From: Piscicola geometra
Taxonomy: Eukaryota > Annelida > Clitellata > Hirudinida > Piscicolidae
DNA length: 64,000 bases
Assembly: GCA_943735955.1 (NCBI GenBank)
Contig: OX030957.1
Span: 6,657,801-6,721,800 of the forward strand
Direction: 5' to 3'
Shown: one piece after another, positions 13,801 to 28,800 of the stretch
Layout of the letters: each line of letters starts with the position of its first letter
Position numbering within the stretch: position 1 is the stretch's first letter
The notes under the pieces: model-generated
What the model was told of the DNA's origin: nothing
Seen by the model: only the letters and a program-made list of their open reading frames with translations
The model's database searches: none
Made by a program: the position numbers and the translations under genes

Positions 13801-16800
13801 TTAAAACAACATAAAAATAAAAACTAGATTTAAAAAATACAAATTCTAAATTATTTATTTAAACCTATTTGGATTACAATTAAAATTGAGTTTTCTAAAT
13901 TACTTTGATATCAATGAGAAAATTTAAAAAGTTTCAATAGTTTTTGAAAAACACGAAAATTACTGTTGATTTTAGAAATGTAATAATGTGTTCAAATACA
14001 AAACTGAAATTTTTTTAAAGCTTTATATCATTTTTTTAAAACTTTAAAAAAATGAAAAGTTTCAAAATTTTTAAAACCTATTGATTATTGAAAATTGTTT
14101 TAAAATGTAAAAAAATTAAGTTTACAAATTGAAACTTTGAAATTAGGCCATTTATGCTCTAGTAAAGTATGTAAATTTTGTTGCCCTGTTAAACTCTGAA
14201 CGACTGAAACAATTGTTTTTTGAAAATCTTTTTGAGTATTCTCTCGTTTAATTTCTGCGGTTTTCATAATTGGGAGTGAAACGTAGAGTTTTACAGTCTT
14301 TAACTTCCTACTTCATAGGTCGTATTGTGCCAAAGGACTTTTAAGTCTCTTTTTATGGCAATGCCCAACGAGCACCCTTAGAGAGATTCTTTGCCATTAT
14401 CGCTTGTAAGAACACTCCAAGTGTTTCCAGCTTTTCAAATCTCATTTATTACACCCTTTCGTGGAATGGCGAGTTTCAAATTTGTTTTGAATGTTTTATT
14501 AGTTTTCCTCAGCGCCTAGGTGCTGCCAATTAATGGCGTGAAAGAGAAAAGAGATCGCGTGGGAATTCAAAAGTTCCATTTTAATAACGCAATAAGGCTT
14601 TCAGTTCTATAAAAAAGCGCAAAGTGCGCAATAAAAGCTGCCTTAAACAAATAAAGTGATTGAATAAGATTCTGAAATATTGCCTTAGACCCCGACGTTT
14701 TACTTTTGGTATTGGCTTCTTTGCCGCTATGACTCTCGGTTTTTTAACTATGTGAACAAACACGTCTCTTTTTGTTTAAAAAAAATTCTCATTGCTTATA
14801 GTCTTTCAAGGGATTTGGAGCTTATAAGAAGAATGATGCTTTTGTGTATAAACTTGAATAAGTATTTAAAGTTTTGTTATAACATCTTTTCTAATATAAT
14901 AAGATTTTATATTTTAGACTAATCATGTAAATGCATCTTTATTTTTAATTTACTCTAATAGAGCTTTAAAACCTTAAAGAACATAAGTTAGGCCAAACAA
15001 CCGTTTTCTTATTCCCAAATTACCGTCAAACCCTAATTTGGTATATGTTACCTGGCAGCATTGAAACCAATTATTTTACACTACTTATACTTTTGCGTGT
15101 AAATAAAATAATACCTTTTATAAAAAATATTTTTTAAGTTCCAAAATTTAAAAAATGAAAATTATACTGATAAGATTTTAAAATATTACAAATAAATTTA
15201 TTTATCAAAGGTTTAGGAGAGGATTGTGTCTTCCAAGGGGTGCTAGGGTGCATGGTGGAGCAGTAAAAAGATGACTTAACAAGGCTATACAATATATTCT
15301 TTGGCACTTCTGACAAATCTTGATAGATGGTTTTTTCTATCGTTAATTCTTGAAAATCTTCTTTACATTAAGCCCTATCACTAGCTTATTCTTCATTTAC
15401 TCGTCCGTCCTGCTCTATAAATTCCCACATTACGTTGTCATTTCTCCGCTATTATACTTTTCTTTCCAGCTCTATATTTTTAATAGTGTTTTACAACGCG
15501 ACGTAAGCTTTTGTTATTTTTGACGCTCTAACTTTTCCGCGTCATTACGCAGAAGCGATATATTTACGCACGTTGCCTAAATCGCATATAGGCATTAATA
15601 GGGATAAGCAGCGTTTTCTAAAGGTTCTGTGCGTATGTCACCACGACTGTGTGTGTGTGTGTCTGTGTGTGTGTGTGTGTTTGTTTCATTCTGTGTTCTT
15701 GTGTATGCTTTTGTATGCTTGTTTGTATGTTTAAGGTCGTTTCAAAGAAGACTCAAAACGTCAAGCTGACATCCATAGGGAGCAATATAATTTTATGTCG
15801 ATTTGTGAAGCTCGTGCGTGATAGTCGCTTAAATACAAACGGCGATTAAGGTGCCAGAGAAGAAAACGTGTTATTTCTGAAGAAGATACGGAATACAGGT
15901 AAAAGTGCTTGTATTCTTTTTGAATGGTGGCTATATTGATTGGGCATTTGGTAGTTTAGTAGAAATGACAACAAGTTTGTAATACAATTATTTATCTTGG
16001 CGGTTTTTACGTTTTAAGCTTTTTGTATAAAAATTTGAAGCTCAAATGGTCTTGAAGCTTTTTCAGGATATACACTACTATAACAATGGTCTCATTTCAT
16101 GATGGTTATTATTGTTTTCCATATTGAAAACAAAAACTTTTTTTACGAATTGGAATTCTATCTCGAGTCTTAGATAGGATTCAGATAAAAATACGCTTCA
16201 AAGTAAAAATTTTACTAGCAATCCGATATGAAAATGATCAAAATGTAAACTGAAAAAAACAGAATAACTTATTTTATGTCTAGAGTATGTCTCTAAAATA
16301 ATTCCGAAAGAGTTCCGGTTTTATTAAAAAATATTTCTAAGGATAATGCATGTGAACCGTGCTTTCATATATTATGCTACACAATGGGCCGACATAATGC
16401 GCTTTAATTGTTCTTATTGATTTTTATAGCGCCTGAGACCTTACGAAATATTTTTATAAAAAATGGAAAAAATATTTTAAAGTTTAAAAAATCTTTGAAA
16501 TTTAAATGAAAACTGTTATATATTATGATTAACATTTGTATTAAAGAATATTTTTTAAGGTCTTATATTTTAATACATTTATTCCACAGATTAAATCGTT
16601 GAATTAATGTTTATTTTTTACAGAGACTGCAAAATCATTCGAGATCCACAGACGTCCAAGTCTAAAGGATATGGTTTCGTCAGTTTTTACAGAAAAGAGG
16701 TAACTGAATGAATCTCGTTGATTATTTTGAGATAATCTCAGACTAAATCACTATTTTTATTTTATGCTCTATTGACTTATAGATAAATTCATTCTTAAAT

Positions 16801-19800
16801 TGTAAACGAAAATGTTTTTTCTTCAAATATCGTCTCAGAAAAAATGCATTTTTTTGTTGTTGAAAAATGTTCAATTTTTCACAAATATAACTTAATAACC
16901 TTATCAAAATATCCATATCAATAAAACTGAAACGGTTATACATAGGATGCAAAGAAAAGCAATGAAAAATTGTGAACAGAAATATATATACAAATATAAA
17001 AGATCAATCTAATTTTTTGAACATGAAAAAGTATTCAAAATCTCATATAAAAATGAAAAATTAGTGAATGGCTGACATTTCGCGAATAATGAAAGGTAAG
17101 TGTTAGGCAAGAACATTAATAACTTATAAAACGAGACACAAAATATTTCACTGAAGTTATCTCAAATAAGATCTTTTAGAGCGCCCACTGATTTAATACT
17201 ATCCTTCTTATTCTTCACTCTTTTTGCTCTTTCATGCATTCCATTTCATCATTTTGGTCTCGAGATTTTATCCTACTTTGACTTTCCTCCTCATAGTTCT
17301 GTTTCATCTATCTTTGGAATATCCTGGCTATGCATTTTGCTTCAAATATTTTCCGCCTCATTAAAAAAGATTTTTAGCTACTTTGAATTTTTTTTACAAT
17401 TTAGTATATTTATTTCAAAAGTATATGATATTTTCAAGTTGTTAAACATTCAATTTTCAGTTTAATAGAATGTACCGAAAATATATAGAAAGCCTAAAGC
17501 TATCAAAAATCTCATTTATTATTGATCCAAGTGATTTTGGATTATTGTGAAAGGAAAGAAGGAAATTTGACAATAAATAAAATCTATATTATTTTTGCTA
17601 GTTTTGTTCGTATTCTAAGCACAGCTTTAATTAATTTTGTAATCGGTGTTTGAAATTCCAATTTCATATTAAATATTATTTTTTCAACATTTATTTCATT
17701 TTTTCTTTAATTATAAAGGTGAATTATCGTATTTTAAAATAATTTTTTCACCATTTTTTTTTGATCTTAAGACTCTAAGTTCATTTTGAACACTCATTTG
17801 TATTCGTAAATATATATCTGTAGTTTTTATTATTTAAATATTTCTTTTATTAACCAAAAGTCTCAGAGCTTGTATAAATTGGGATGAATATTTGAGAAGA
17901 TGCTTTCATTATAAATGCTCTATAGAGTTGAATACGCGTTCATCATTCTGAACAATTGATCTCTTAAAATTCGAATAAAAGTTCATTTTATTTTTTAATT
18001 TGAATAATAGTAATCAAAAAGTAGAAATAATCAATAAATAATACAATTAAATCCTACACAATAATAAATAATTAAAGCGTTTCTCACAAATTTTTAATAC
18101 TATTTGAGTTTATACTTAACTTAGTGAATGATTGCTGTTATATTTTTATTTTCGACTTTTTGAAGCTATTTTTATTTGGAAACCGTTTGTTTTTTGTAGA
18201 CAATGAGGCTAATGGACGTAATAGAATCATTTGGTTGCTTATCAACTTCATTATCGTCATCATTATTATCATCATTGTCATCATCATTATCATTATCATC
18301 ATCATTATTGAGTGGACAAGATAAAAGGTCAGAGGTTTCTTTTCCATCGGCATGATGAAATGACTCCTCCACAGCTTTCTGTTCCTTGCCCACGATTTTA
18401 ACTGGTTGACTTCATGCGTTGACTTCATGTGTTGACTTCATGCGTTGACTGCCCTGGATCGATATACAACGAATTTTTTTGTCGATATGGCATTCTGGGT
18501 ATGCTAGGAGCTTAAGTGTTTTTATCTCAGATTTTTTGAATAAGTAACTTAAGACAGACTCAACTGTGGGAATACAATGGCCAGTGAATGTGAGTTGGTG
18601 TTTTTGAATCATTTCGCTGATGTGCTCTTGTCTGACTGATTTTCGAAGATCCTTGTTGTTGATGTAGTCGCTGGATTCATGGATTTCAAGCATCATTCAG
18701 TAGCAGATCCTTGCAAATACGCCAAGCTTTTTTCACAATGCTACCGTGAGTGTTCATGATTCGCAGACATAAAGCGAAATAGAAATGCAGGTGGCTTGAA
18801 AGATGCGAGTCTTCGAATTCTGGCTGCTTATAAATAACCTTTAAATAAAGTTCACATTAAAGACATTAAAAAAATAATAAAGAATAAATTCTCTGTAATC
18901 CAAAACAACAATTTTAAATGACCATATTTTGTAAATGTTTTTGAATGGTTTAAAGCTGTTTGACCCTTTAAAAACATATTTATTTGGCACATTTAGGCTA
19001 CTAGCATATGCAGTTAGTTTTTTAGCATTTAAAAACATAATAAACGCCAGAATTGATTTTTTCAATGAGTCTTCTGAATGCTATCATTTAGCTAATTGTT
19101 TTCAAAACCTTGAACAAAACCTCGAGAGCGTATTCACTCGTGCCCGCTAGCTTTTGTTCAATTAGCATGTTAAAGCTCGTTTTTTATGTGTTGCTACTGA
19201 AAAAAGCTATTTTTAACAGTTTTGCATCAGTCTAATATGTAGTTTGAAAAAATTAAAAATGTAATTAAATCTTTAACAATTGAAAGCACTAATTCCCTAG
19301 TTGTCAAAGGTGCAAAGTTTCTAATTAATTTTTTAATATTACTTTGAAACAACTTGATTTTAATTTTTGAAAATGAAATAATGAGAAAATTTAACCCGTT
19401 TTTAAGTTCATAAAAAAATTATTTTGACATAAATTAAAAGAAAAAAAATTATTCTTCAGAACAATCTTAAAAACCAATGCTAAACTAAATTACTCTATTT
19501 TATAATTTTAACAATTTTCTACTCGCAATAGATGCATTTCGTTTATGGTGACCATGAATTCTTAAAATGCATCTAAAAAAGGGATTTTAAATTTAGGCGA
19601 AACACCTGCCCAATATTGATGGCGTGGCAGGTTCGGTCGCATTCGATCGAGCGCCTGCTTGATGGTCTCTCGAGCCAATAAATCACCAGCCTCTCCAGCC
19701 AGAGGTCAGTTCCTCACAATTTGTAAAGACCAGACGTACATGCCTTCTTCGTCATTGCTATCTTAATGCTACTATTCTACCGACCAGTCGTTCTTATATT

Positions 19801-22800
19801 TTGCTGCATTTTGATACAAATTAATTTCAAGTGTAAATTCTTTTGTCTGGTTTAAATAGCATAATTTTAAACAACTTTTTTGTCTTTTTTCCAATTTTTT
19901 GTGTGTAAGTTGTTGAGACAATTTCAATAATTTTTCTTTTTATTTAAACACTCTTATTCAGATTATTATACTTTGGATTATGTTTTTTAATTGATATATT
20001 TAAAAAAAACATAGAAGATAAAAGTGGAAGAAATTAATTTGAATATTTGACATACAGCTCGGAATTTGTGATAATTATTCAGCTAGGTGACAGAAAATTT
20101 TATATATAAAAATATAAAATAAATTATGCAAATTCATTCTGTCATAATATCAAAGAATCCCTGGCATACTCGCTCTGAGTCTTATCTGAGATGGTATCTC
20201 TTGTGTCCCAGTCCGATTCTCTTAACCAGAAAGTGAATGCTCTTGCCAATTTCCTTTGTCTACTTTATGGCCGCTGCATTCTCAATCTAACTTACTCGAC
20301 TTATCGCCATCTTTTATATTTGTTACATATGCAAAAACAAATTTCCAAAGTTTTTTCTATAATGACTTTTTTTATGTTTATAATAAAGCACATTTAAGAA
20401 AAAGTGCTAGAAAAATAGCGTAAAATCTATGTAACTATTATTCAAGGAATAAGAACTGCTTGAATAATGTAAGAGGAAAAATAGATTAAATAAAAAATAT
20501 AATTATTTGCGCTTGTGATCTTGCTTAATTAATCACGCTATTAAAAGAATATTAAGAACTTTGCAACAAAAATGCTTATAAAGTACTATAAAAGTTCTCA
20601 GAGTTTTATTCATTCTTGCAGAAATTGCTTGTCATTTCGGAGAATAAGGACAAAAACTTTGAGCCCACTTGCATCACGACGACTTCAAATGTTTCACTGA
20701 TGGACTCTATTCACGCTTTAGTATATTAGCAAATGAGAAAAAATAAAAATATTTTTAAAAAATAGAAGAAAAAAAAATATTTTGAAAAAATAGAAGAAAC
20801 AAAATAGAACATTCCTTAAAATGATTAATTTACTAAATGTTGATCTAGCAAAGTACTTCCACACATAAAATCAATTAAGGCTATTCTTTAACGGCATTTA
20901 TTTGCATGTTTCCGAATTAAAATCATACTTCCTTCTCAATGCCGAGTTTGTGAATTGTAAGTAATCAACTTTTTTTGTTTGCTTACATTTTTCCATATCT
21001 GTAGAATTTTCATTTTAAATAATTTAATCCAAAGTTTATTAGTTTTTATCTTTCCACGTTTTTCATTTACGCCCAAATGTGCATCCACACTAAATTCATT
21101 TTCTAAAATATTTTTTGATTTTGCTTTAATAATTTCTTTAGCCGATTTTACAGTCGTGGCTACAAATAAACAAAACAATGAGCGCAGCTGTTGTAGCGAC
21201 CAGACACACAATGCATCGTTTATGAGTTTTTCTTTGGTCACCTTAATCTCAGCTTTATCGCTTTTTGCAGCCTCGCGTTATTAACATTTATAATTTCTAC
21301 GACTCAAGGTTTTTTGTTTGCTTCTTACAATAATTTCACATTCGTGGTTTTGAGATATTAACAAGAGCGAGACTTGCTTCCTGTCAAACCTTTTGAACGT
21401 AAACATAATTATATTTTTGCAAGGGCTATATCAGTTTTCAGCAGATACCTATACAAAAATGGTGTCTTCACCCTTCAGACTGCTGTCAAATGCTTGATAG
21501 ACACTCTAGGTTACGTAATGACTAGTTAACCCAAGGATTTCACTCTTACTGGCGCATTTTATCCGATTTCTTTTTGACTGGAAAGTATAAATGAAGAAAT
21601 AATTTTTCCCATTTTACATAGAAAAGCCTAAAAAAAGATTCATAGAAATAGAACTCAGGTTCAGCTTACGTATATTTGATAAACTCTTGAGCGATAAACA
21701 TTTTGACGCGAACTCCAAAGTAGATTTAAAGCTTCAAAAACTTTTTCGTTATAGTTTCTTCCTTTTTTTCAAGTTTTTTAATATTAATTTGTTTAACTTA
21801 AATTCTTTCAGATTACAAATTTACTAGTCTGAAAGAGATTCGGCATGCTTCTATTTTCATAACCAGGAGCTTTGAAAAATGTTCTAAAGAGTCAGTCAAA
21901 AAATATAAAATTGCAATCAAAATGTTTCAAAGATCCAATATAAGAAAATGCCGCTTGAATACATAAATTTCATAAGAGTTCTAACAAAAATAGTCTTTTA
22001 AAATGTTTTTCAAAACGGTATTTATTACCGCTACTTATTCATGCAAAACAATATAAAACTTGTTTTCGAAACTGTATTTTCAAAACTTTAAAACATTTTT
22101 TTATACAAGGTTGTGAGGGTCTTAACATGAAGTTATTCTTTTCGTATTATTATTTCAAAAGGTATATATTTTAACTCACGAATGAAACTTCAGTCTTAAT
22201 TGAAAAAAATCTTTTTTTCTACATTTGTTAAAATAAATGTTTTTTTTTAGTTGAATTACATTTTTACAGTGGTTATGAATAGCGATTGAAAACATCTCTT
22301 AACGTAAATAAACTGTGCAACTAATTGAAAAAGATTTAATGGCTCTAAAATAAATGTTTTGAAATGCACAAGAATTAATGAATGATTTACTTCACTGCTA
22401 GGACCACAGCACATAAAACCAACATCTACCGAGCCACCCTTGTAGGTGTTCTGAACGTTGCACAGTCATTGTTTTTTAACTTTACAAAAAATAATTTTAA
22501 AAGTCTCATTTTTCAAAATCTTTTCAACTTTTAAAACTTTCAATCTTAGTTTCGGTTTTAATGGATTTTGCATATTATTCCGCGCTTCATCCAGTTTATT
22601 GTAAAAACTTTTTCTATTTTAAGCGAAAAACTATGCTTGAGAAATATTTGAGTGAAGAGATAAAATAATTCAATTATTTTTTCACGCTTTCAAAGTAAAA
22701 GAATTGGAAGATGAAAAATAATAAAACAAAAAATTCGAAAAATATTTTTCAGCTGTCTATCACCTTGTTATAAAAATAACTGTAGGGTATTAGATCGATA

Positions 22801-25800
22801 TTATTCATAGAAACCAATAGCAAAGTTCTCAGTTTCATCAAGAATATTTTTCGCACATATTTTCCAAATTATTTTTTCTAGAGATAGATATTAATATTCT
22901 TAATTGATTCTTCTATTAAACCTTCATCATTTCACTCATCACGAAATTCATAATTAATCTACATCGAATTTTAAACGTAACGTTTCATTTAAAATTTTTG
23001 AAACTTGAAGCAATTTTTCAAAGTCATGGAGCCAAGTGCTCAAGCGGTAAGTATAAATGATTAAATAATAACTATGAGTGATAAGTGAACATCAATCTTC
23101 ATTCGGGTCATCTATCACTCTCGCCTGCCATTATTAATTTCCGGATTCATAGCTTCTTAACTTTATGAACATTATATATCACTATTTTTATTTCGACTCT
23201 TATTATTACAAGAGTTACATTTCTTCAAGTAGAACAAAAAAGTGTTTAATTAACTTCTAGAAAAAAAGCCCTTTCAAATACTTCTTGAAATGCTCTAAAG
23301 TAGTTTTTTTGTTCTGTATACATTTTTATGAGCTTCAATATCATCGTGTTTTACATGATCGTTAATAAAACATTAACAATATTATTCTGACTTTCGTTGT
23401 TGCAGTCAGCGAAAACACCACCACCCTTTATATTACTTCTATTGATAGTTGGATCATTATTATTCTGTCAACGCGGTCTATTTAATAAGTCATATCCTAC
23501 TATTACCAACTCAATTACTTTCCCGTTGCATTGGCGTTAATAACATTAAATATATTTAAGAGTATTAAAAGGCATCAAAAGTGATTCATTGTTGCTCAAG
23601 CGGATTTATTAATTCAATAAGCGTTATTTATTATCGTGAAAAAAATGTAATTAAACTTTCTAAAGAAAAATCTAGTTTTCTAAGATTTGAAATAATTTAT
23701 AATTTAAAAAAATAATTTTAACAACGTTTTTCAACGCTTTGAAAAACTTTTAAATTGAAGGAAAAAAAAGTTTCGTGATTGTATTGGTTGTCATGCTTTG
23801 GTAGTAAAAAAAGGTATATTTAATATCACTTTTAAAGTTTAGTTTTTTTTAACATGAATAAAATTATACTTAAACATTTTTTTATAAATATAACCATTCC
23901 GGTGCAAACTGCCACATATATTGAATGATTTCTTAATCTTCTTATGTCAAAAATTCTTCGAAAGATTATTCTTGTTTCATATTTTTAAAGTTAATATTTG
24001 AACGGATTAAATATTTATATTTTTACATTAAAAAGTTCATTGTTCATAATGGAGTCCTTTGAGGCTGTAAAACAACAAACTCTTGCATCCTTCAAAGAAA
24101 CCATCTAAAGAGAATGAGCTATAAAAAGTTGTATCAACTTGCCAAAAATAGTAGTATTAAAAGATGTTTTAATTTCTTAACTTTTCTCTAAGATTTAAAT
24201 GAAAAATTTCATTATTATAATTATTTAGAACATTTTCGCCACTGAAGGACGCTGAAAATGCCATCAACAAGATGAACGGCCAGAAGGTGGGCAGCAGACC
24301 CATCCGCACCAACTGGGCAGTCCGCAAGCCAGCCTCTGCAGCCCAGAAAGAAGGTTAAAAATGTTTTTGAATATTTTTTGTTTTTTTTTGAGCTTCGAGT
24401 ATTGGTGTGTAAATTTGTCGATATTGCTTAATTAAGAAATAGTTTATGAAAAGGGGTATAGATGAATATTTAGGTTAACTATATTTGTTTTTAATGAGAT
24501 TTTGATTTAAAACAGATTCTTTTGACTGACTTGAGTATTTTTTAATAGAAATATATAAAACCAGTTGATTAGACTGTTAATAAATGCTCCGCATTATATG
24601 AAAAATAGCCCATAGGTAGTGTATCCTAGTTGATGGAGCTGAGATCAAAATAAAAACACGATGTTTTAGCAATAAAAATTGAGTTCAATGAGAAAGCAAG
24701 ACTGGTTAATTTAAAAACGTACTATCGTACTAATAATCGGTATAATCACTAAATAAAAAAAGTTTCAAACAAAGTTTTCTACTTTTTTCTAAAACATATC
24801 GACTACTAGTTAGTCAATTTATTTTGATGTATTTTTCATTTTACAAATTTTAAAATGTTAACAATATATATTTTTTATGATTGAAAGATGAATATAGAGA
24901 AAACTATTATAGAAAAATGTATTATCTTTAAGTCTTTTTTTACGTTTATAAAAATATGTTAACTACTAGTTTGAAACTTTACTTTTATTCAAAAAATAGG
25001 GCATAACTCATGCAATTTTTTATAGTTGCTTTGCAAAAAGATTACCAAAAGAATGTCTTATCTGCATCATTTTATGATTTTTTAAAGAGTCAAAGCATTT
25101 TTAAGAATTTTCCAGAGTCTTCTATCAAATAAAATAATCCTTATCTCGTCGGGAATCAAAGCCCAGGACTAAAAAACAAATAATCTTTCTACCTATGAAC
25201 AAAACACATATATTAAGATAAAATAATTGTGAAAATTATTTTTGTGCGAGGTTAAAAATACATTTTCATAGTGAATAAAAGTTGAAAATTTTTTAAATAT
25301 TAATTTCAAAACATATTTTTTTAGAAAGGTATTTAAATGGCATCGTAAAAAAACAATGGTGGTAGCTGGCTAACTTCAAAAACGTATTTTTATAATCGTG
25401 TATAAGTATAAGGAATAGAACAATAATTATGAAAATGGAGATAAATAGCTTCGCATCCATCTCCATAAATTGGTAAATGGAATATTCTCGTCACGTAGAC
25501 GGCTGAGTTTAAAAGAGGCCCGATCGATGTCCGAATTTTGACAATCTTTGCATGCCCACGCTGCCCATGTGGGTGTGAAAATGTCTGGCATTATCTATCA
25601 AAATATAACGTTTGATGGAAAAAAAACAAATTTTTAATTTAAATTTATTTTTATGACAATTAACTTTTTAGAAGAACGCAATCATTGAAGATGTTTGAAG
25701 TGTATTCAAAATTACGTGAGAGTTCTTGTTGTATGTGCTAATGTCAGTGTCGACAAGCCGTCACCGAGATTTATTATTCATAATACTTTTGAAAGGCTTG

Positions 25801-28800
25801 ACATTGTTTCAATATGCTGGAACATTCATAAAGCGAGAAATTTCAAATAACGTCACACAGCGTCCTTCGATTAATGTCACCCCAACACCCATTCCATTGT
25901 GACCACTGAATAGATGAATGCACGCTTCTGTAAGAATATAATATTATAATAAGATGATGAATAGATGAATAAATGAATAGATAGAAAGATTGATTGATTG
26001 AATAGTAAATATTTCATGGATCGAAGAGGAATGAAAAAGATAGTTTTTATGAAAATGTTTAAAAGGGAAAGTTAAAATGTTTCAATTATGCTTTTCATTT
26101 TGAAATATTTCTTTTATTTGCACATTTTATTAAGTACTTTAAAAAAGGAATCTGTAGTGTATTTTTTCTTTTGATCACTAAACAATTTTGGAATCTAAAT
26201 ACAATAACAATTTTTTTTCTCAAAAAAATTAAAATTATGTTATTTCATTAAAAGCTTTCAAATATACTCGTTTCACTTTTTTATTGTCCCATTCAGACTC
26301 TCATTTCATCAGAGAAATTAAACCTTTCCAGCGACATATAAGTCATTTAAAAAGCTTTGATAAATAATATCATACAAACAAACGAAAAAGAAAAAACTAA
26401 CGCATCAGTTTGGTTATTATTATCTTGACATTGACAATAACTCTTTGTTGTCTTTTGTCCGTCCCAATGAATTAAGAAATTGTTTTTGAATTAGGAGCAT
26501 CATTCAACTTTGCATCATCGTCATTTCTTCAACAATTGCAAATTAACCTTCATTTTTTAATATTTATTTTATATTATTATTTGCCAAAATAAATTTGAGG
26601 TGAAATAATGGTAAGAGACATTATGATGGTAGAAATTATCTTCGTAGCTCACAGTTTTCAATTTAAATTGCTAAAAGCGAAATATAAAAAATTATATTTA
26701 ACAAATGTTTCAGAACAAATTTTGGACGTGTTTCTGATTTTCAAATAATTCTTCTCAAATCAATTAAACTACAACGAAGCTGAATTGAATGAAACTCCTT
26801 ATAAATAATTCTGACCATAAACATAACATGAAAAGTGTGATATTGATTTTTTTAAATGTTTATATTCAACTTATTTGGCCACCAATCAAATGAGCATGGA
26901 AATCCAAAGTCTTTGCTCAAACTTACTCACACCGTAACTACAATTACCACCAACTAAATCAATTTAACTTCCTATAATTTAACTATTATAACTTTCATAA
27001 CAACCACCAAACGATCTCAAAACACTAATGAAAAGTGAAACCATAATCCCACAAACACCCCTTTTACCCAGCTAACTCGAAGCCTCTAACGTATGAAGAG
27101 GTCTTTTGTCAGACCAGTTCCACCAACTGTACTGTCTACTGCGGAGGCATCACTGCGGGCCTGACGGGTTTGTCCTATTTTTATTCACTGCTTGAACTTA
27201 TATGTTTTAAATAATTAACTAACTAATTATTGAATTTTATATATTGTTTTTATTTTATAATCATCTGGTATTTATAAATAAAAAGGATTAAATTATTATA
27301 ATTAGTCCATACGCTTTACATTCAAAATTAAATTCTCAAATAAATTAATTAATATCAAATGTGAAAAATCGTGCTAGAGAAGTATAAAAAAATATTATGG
27401 CTGAAAGTTAATTTCACGGATCCTATAAAAACTATTCCCCCGCCACGGATGAGAAATAAATGCTTAAAATCTAATTTTTTTATTTAATACGCTTTTTTAG
27501 CTAAGGATTTTTACATTTTATTTATTTTTATTTTTTGCTTAATTTGATTAAAATAGTTTTTCTAAACTTTGTTAACAAGTTTTAAAATCTAAAAAGACTT
27601 CAAAATTAACTTTTAATGATTCTATTAAGAATTTAAGTTTTTAAATCAAACTTTTTTTCAATGTTATACTTTAATTGAAACACATATTTTTGATAAATTC
27701 ATAACTAATACTTTTTTCCTTGTAATCTAGAAGAAAAATATATTTTTATATTTTGATTTTATATGAAATCATAAAAACAAATATAACTTGAAATATTTGA
27801 TACCTCAGATTATTTTTGTTAAAACTTTTAAATTCAAACTCATTATTTAAAATAATTTTAACTTAATAATGACGTAGCAAGAAAACTTAATAAATGATTA
27901 TTGATCGTCACGAAGCTTTCCAATTTTTAATTCTCAGAATAGTGCATCACAAAGTTTCAAAAATGTTTTATAAATCTTTATATATATATACAAATACTCG
28001 TGTCTGACAGGTGGCAAAAATTTCTGGCATTTCGATGCATGGAAAGCCCATGACTTAATTTCTGCACTATTAATTACTGAAGGCTAATAGTCTTTCTTGC
28101 AGTATTTTCTTCACGTGCCACAAATCATCGGAGGTTCTATATAAAAGATGACCTGCAGACACTCTTGTGTGAGGACCTAATGAAGTCACGTAATTCTGGA
28201 GAGTGCCTCTGGTTGCGGCTGCCACCACTGCTCTGCTCGATACATCAATAAAGCAATATCGACCTATGTGTAAATGCCTCCAATTTATCACAATAATATA
28301 AAACTTATCGTCATTTGTATGTTACCCCTTTGTTATGACCTTGACATTTTTGAGCGCAATATCTATTTGTGAAGTTACATATTTTGTATACAAGTTGTTG
28401 AATTAATCTAGAGAGTCTGGTTTTCGTAAAGTGCATCAAATAATTCGAAGAGGGTTTTGAAAGGCCTCAAGATTGAATAAAGACGCCAGCTTGCAATTAC
28501 GTCTTTATGTGCACCCTACGTGCCTGTGAAATAGATAGGCTAGCCAGGCATGAAGATAAATGTTAAAATAATTTTCAGCTCATAATAAACTTTAGTAAGC
28601 ATTTAATTTTTTTTTCTTAGCCTCAAAATGAAAGAAAAGTATAAATCACGGGCAATATTGGAAATAAAAATGTATTCTCTTATAAAAAATATATACATAA
28701 TTTTTTTACATTTACAAAATCAATGTATAAACAAGAAAATTAAAGATTTAAGTTCATACATAAAATGTGAATATTGAAAACTTAATGATTGGGATGAAGC

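Larger units (their letters stand above)
9049..16623 (+). other. Intron of TIA-1-like gene (7.6 kb)
   Basis: Mostly AT-rich. Contents noted: an ATT-rich 24-bp tandem repeat (9117-9188), a GC-richer patch with a 39-codon ATG frame (12061-12180), a 67-codon ATG frame (12517-12720), a perfect hairpin (12986-13047) and a GT microsatellite (about 15647-15681). None of the small frames resembles a known protein. Confidence 0.7.
16700..24247 (+). other. Intron of TIA-1-like gene (7.5 kb)
   Basis: AT-rich. Noted inside: an ATC-rich microsatellite (about 18246-18309), a 13-bp tandem repeat (18405-18450), a possible retrotransposon remnant (18412-18840, minus) and a GC-richer island around 19600-19760. 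A strongly T-rich sequence is frequent elsewhere. No exon was recognised. Confidence 0.65.

Noticed and set aside
24229..24247. Earlier acceptor TTTAG for the RRM2 exon
   Set aside because: It has a better pyrimidine tract but shifts the frame; the AAG|GAC acceptor keeps phase and matches the family.
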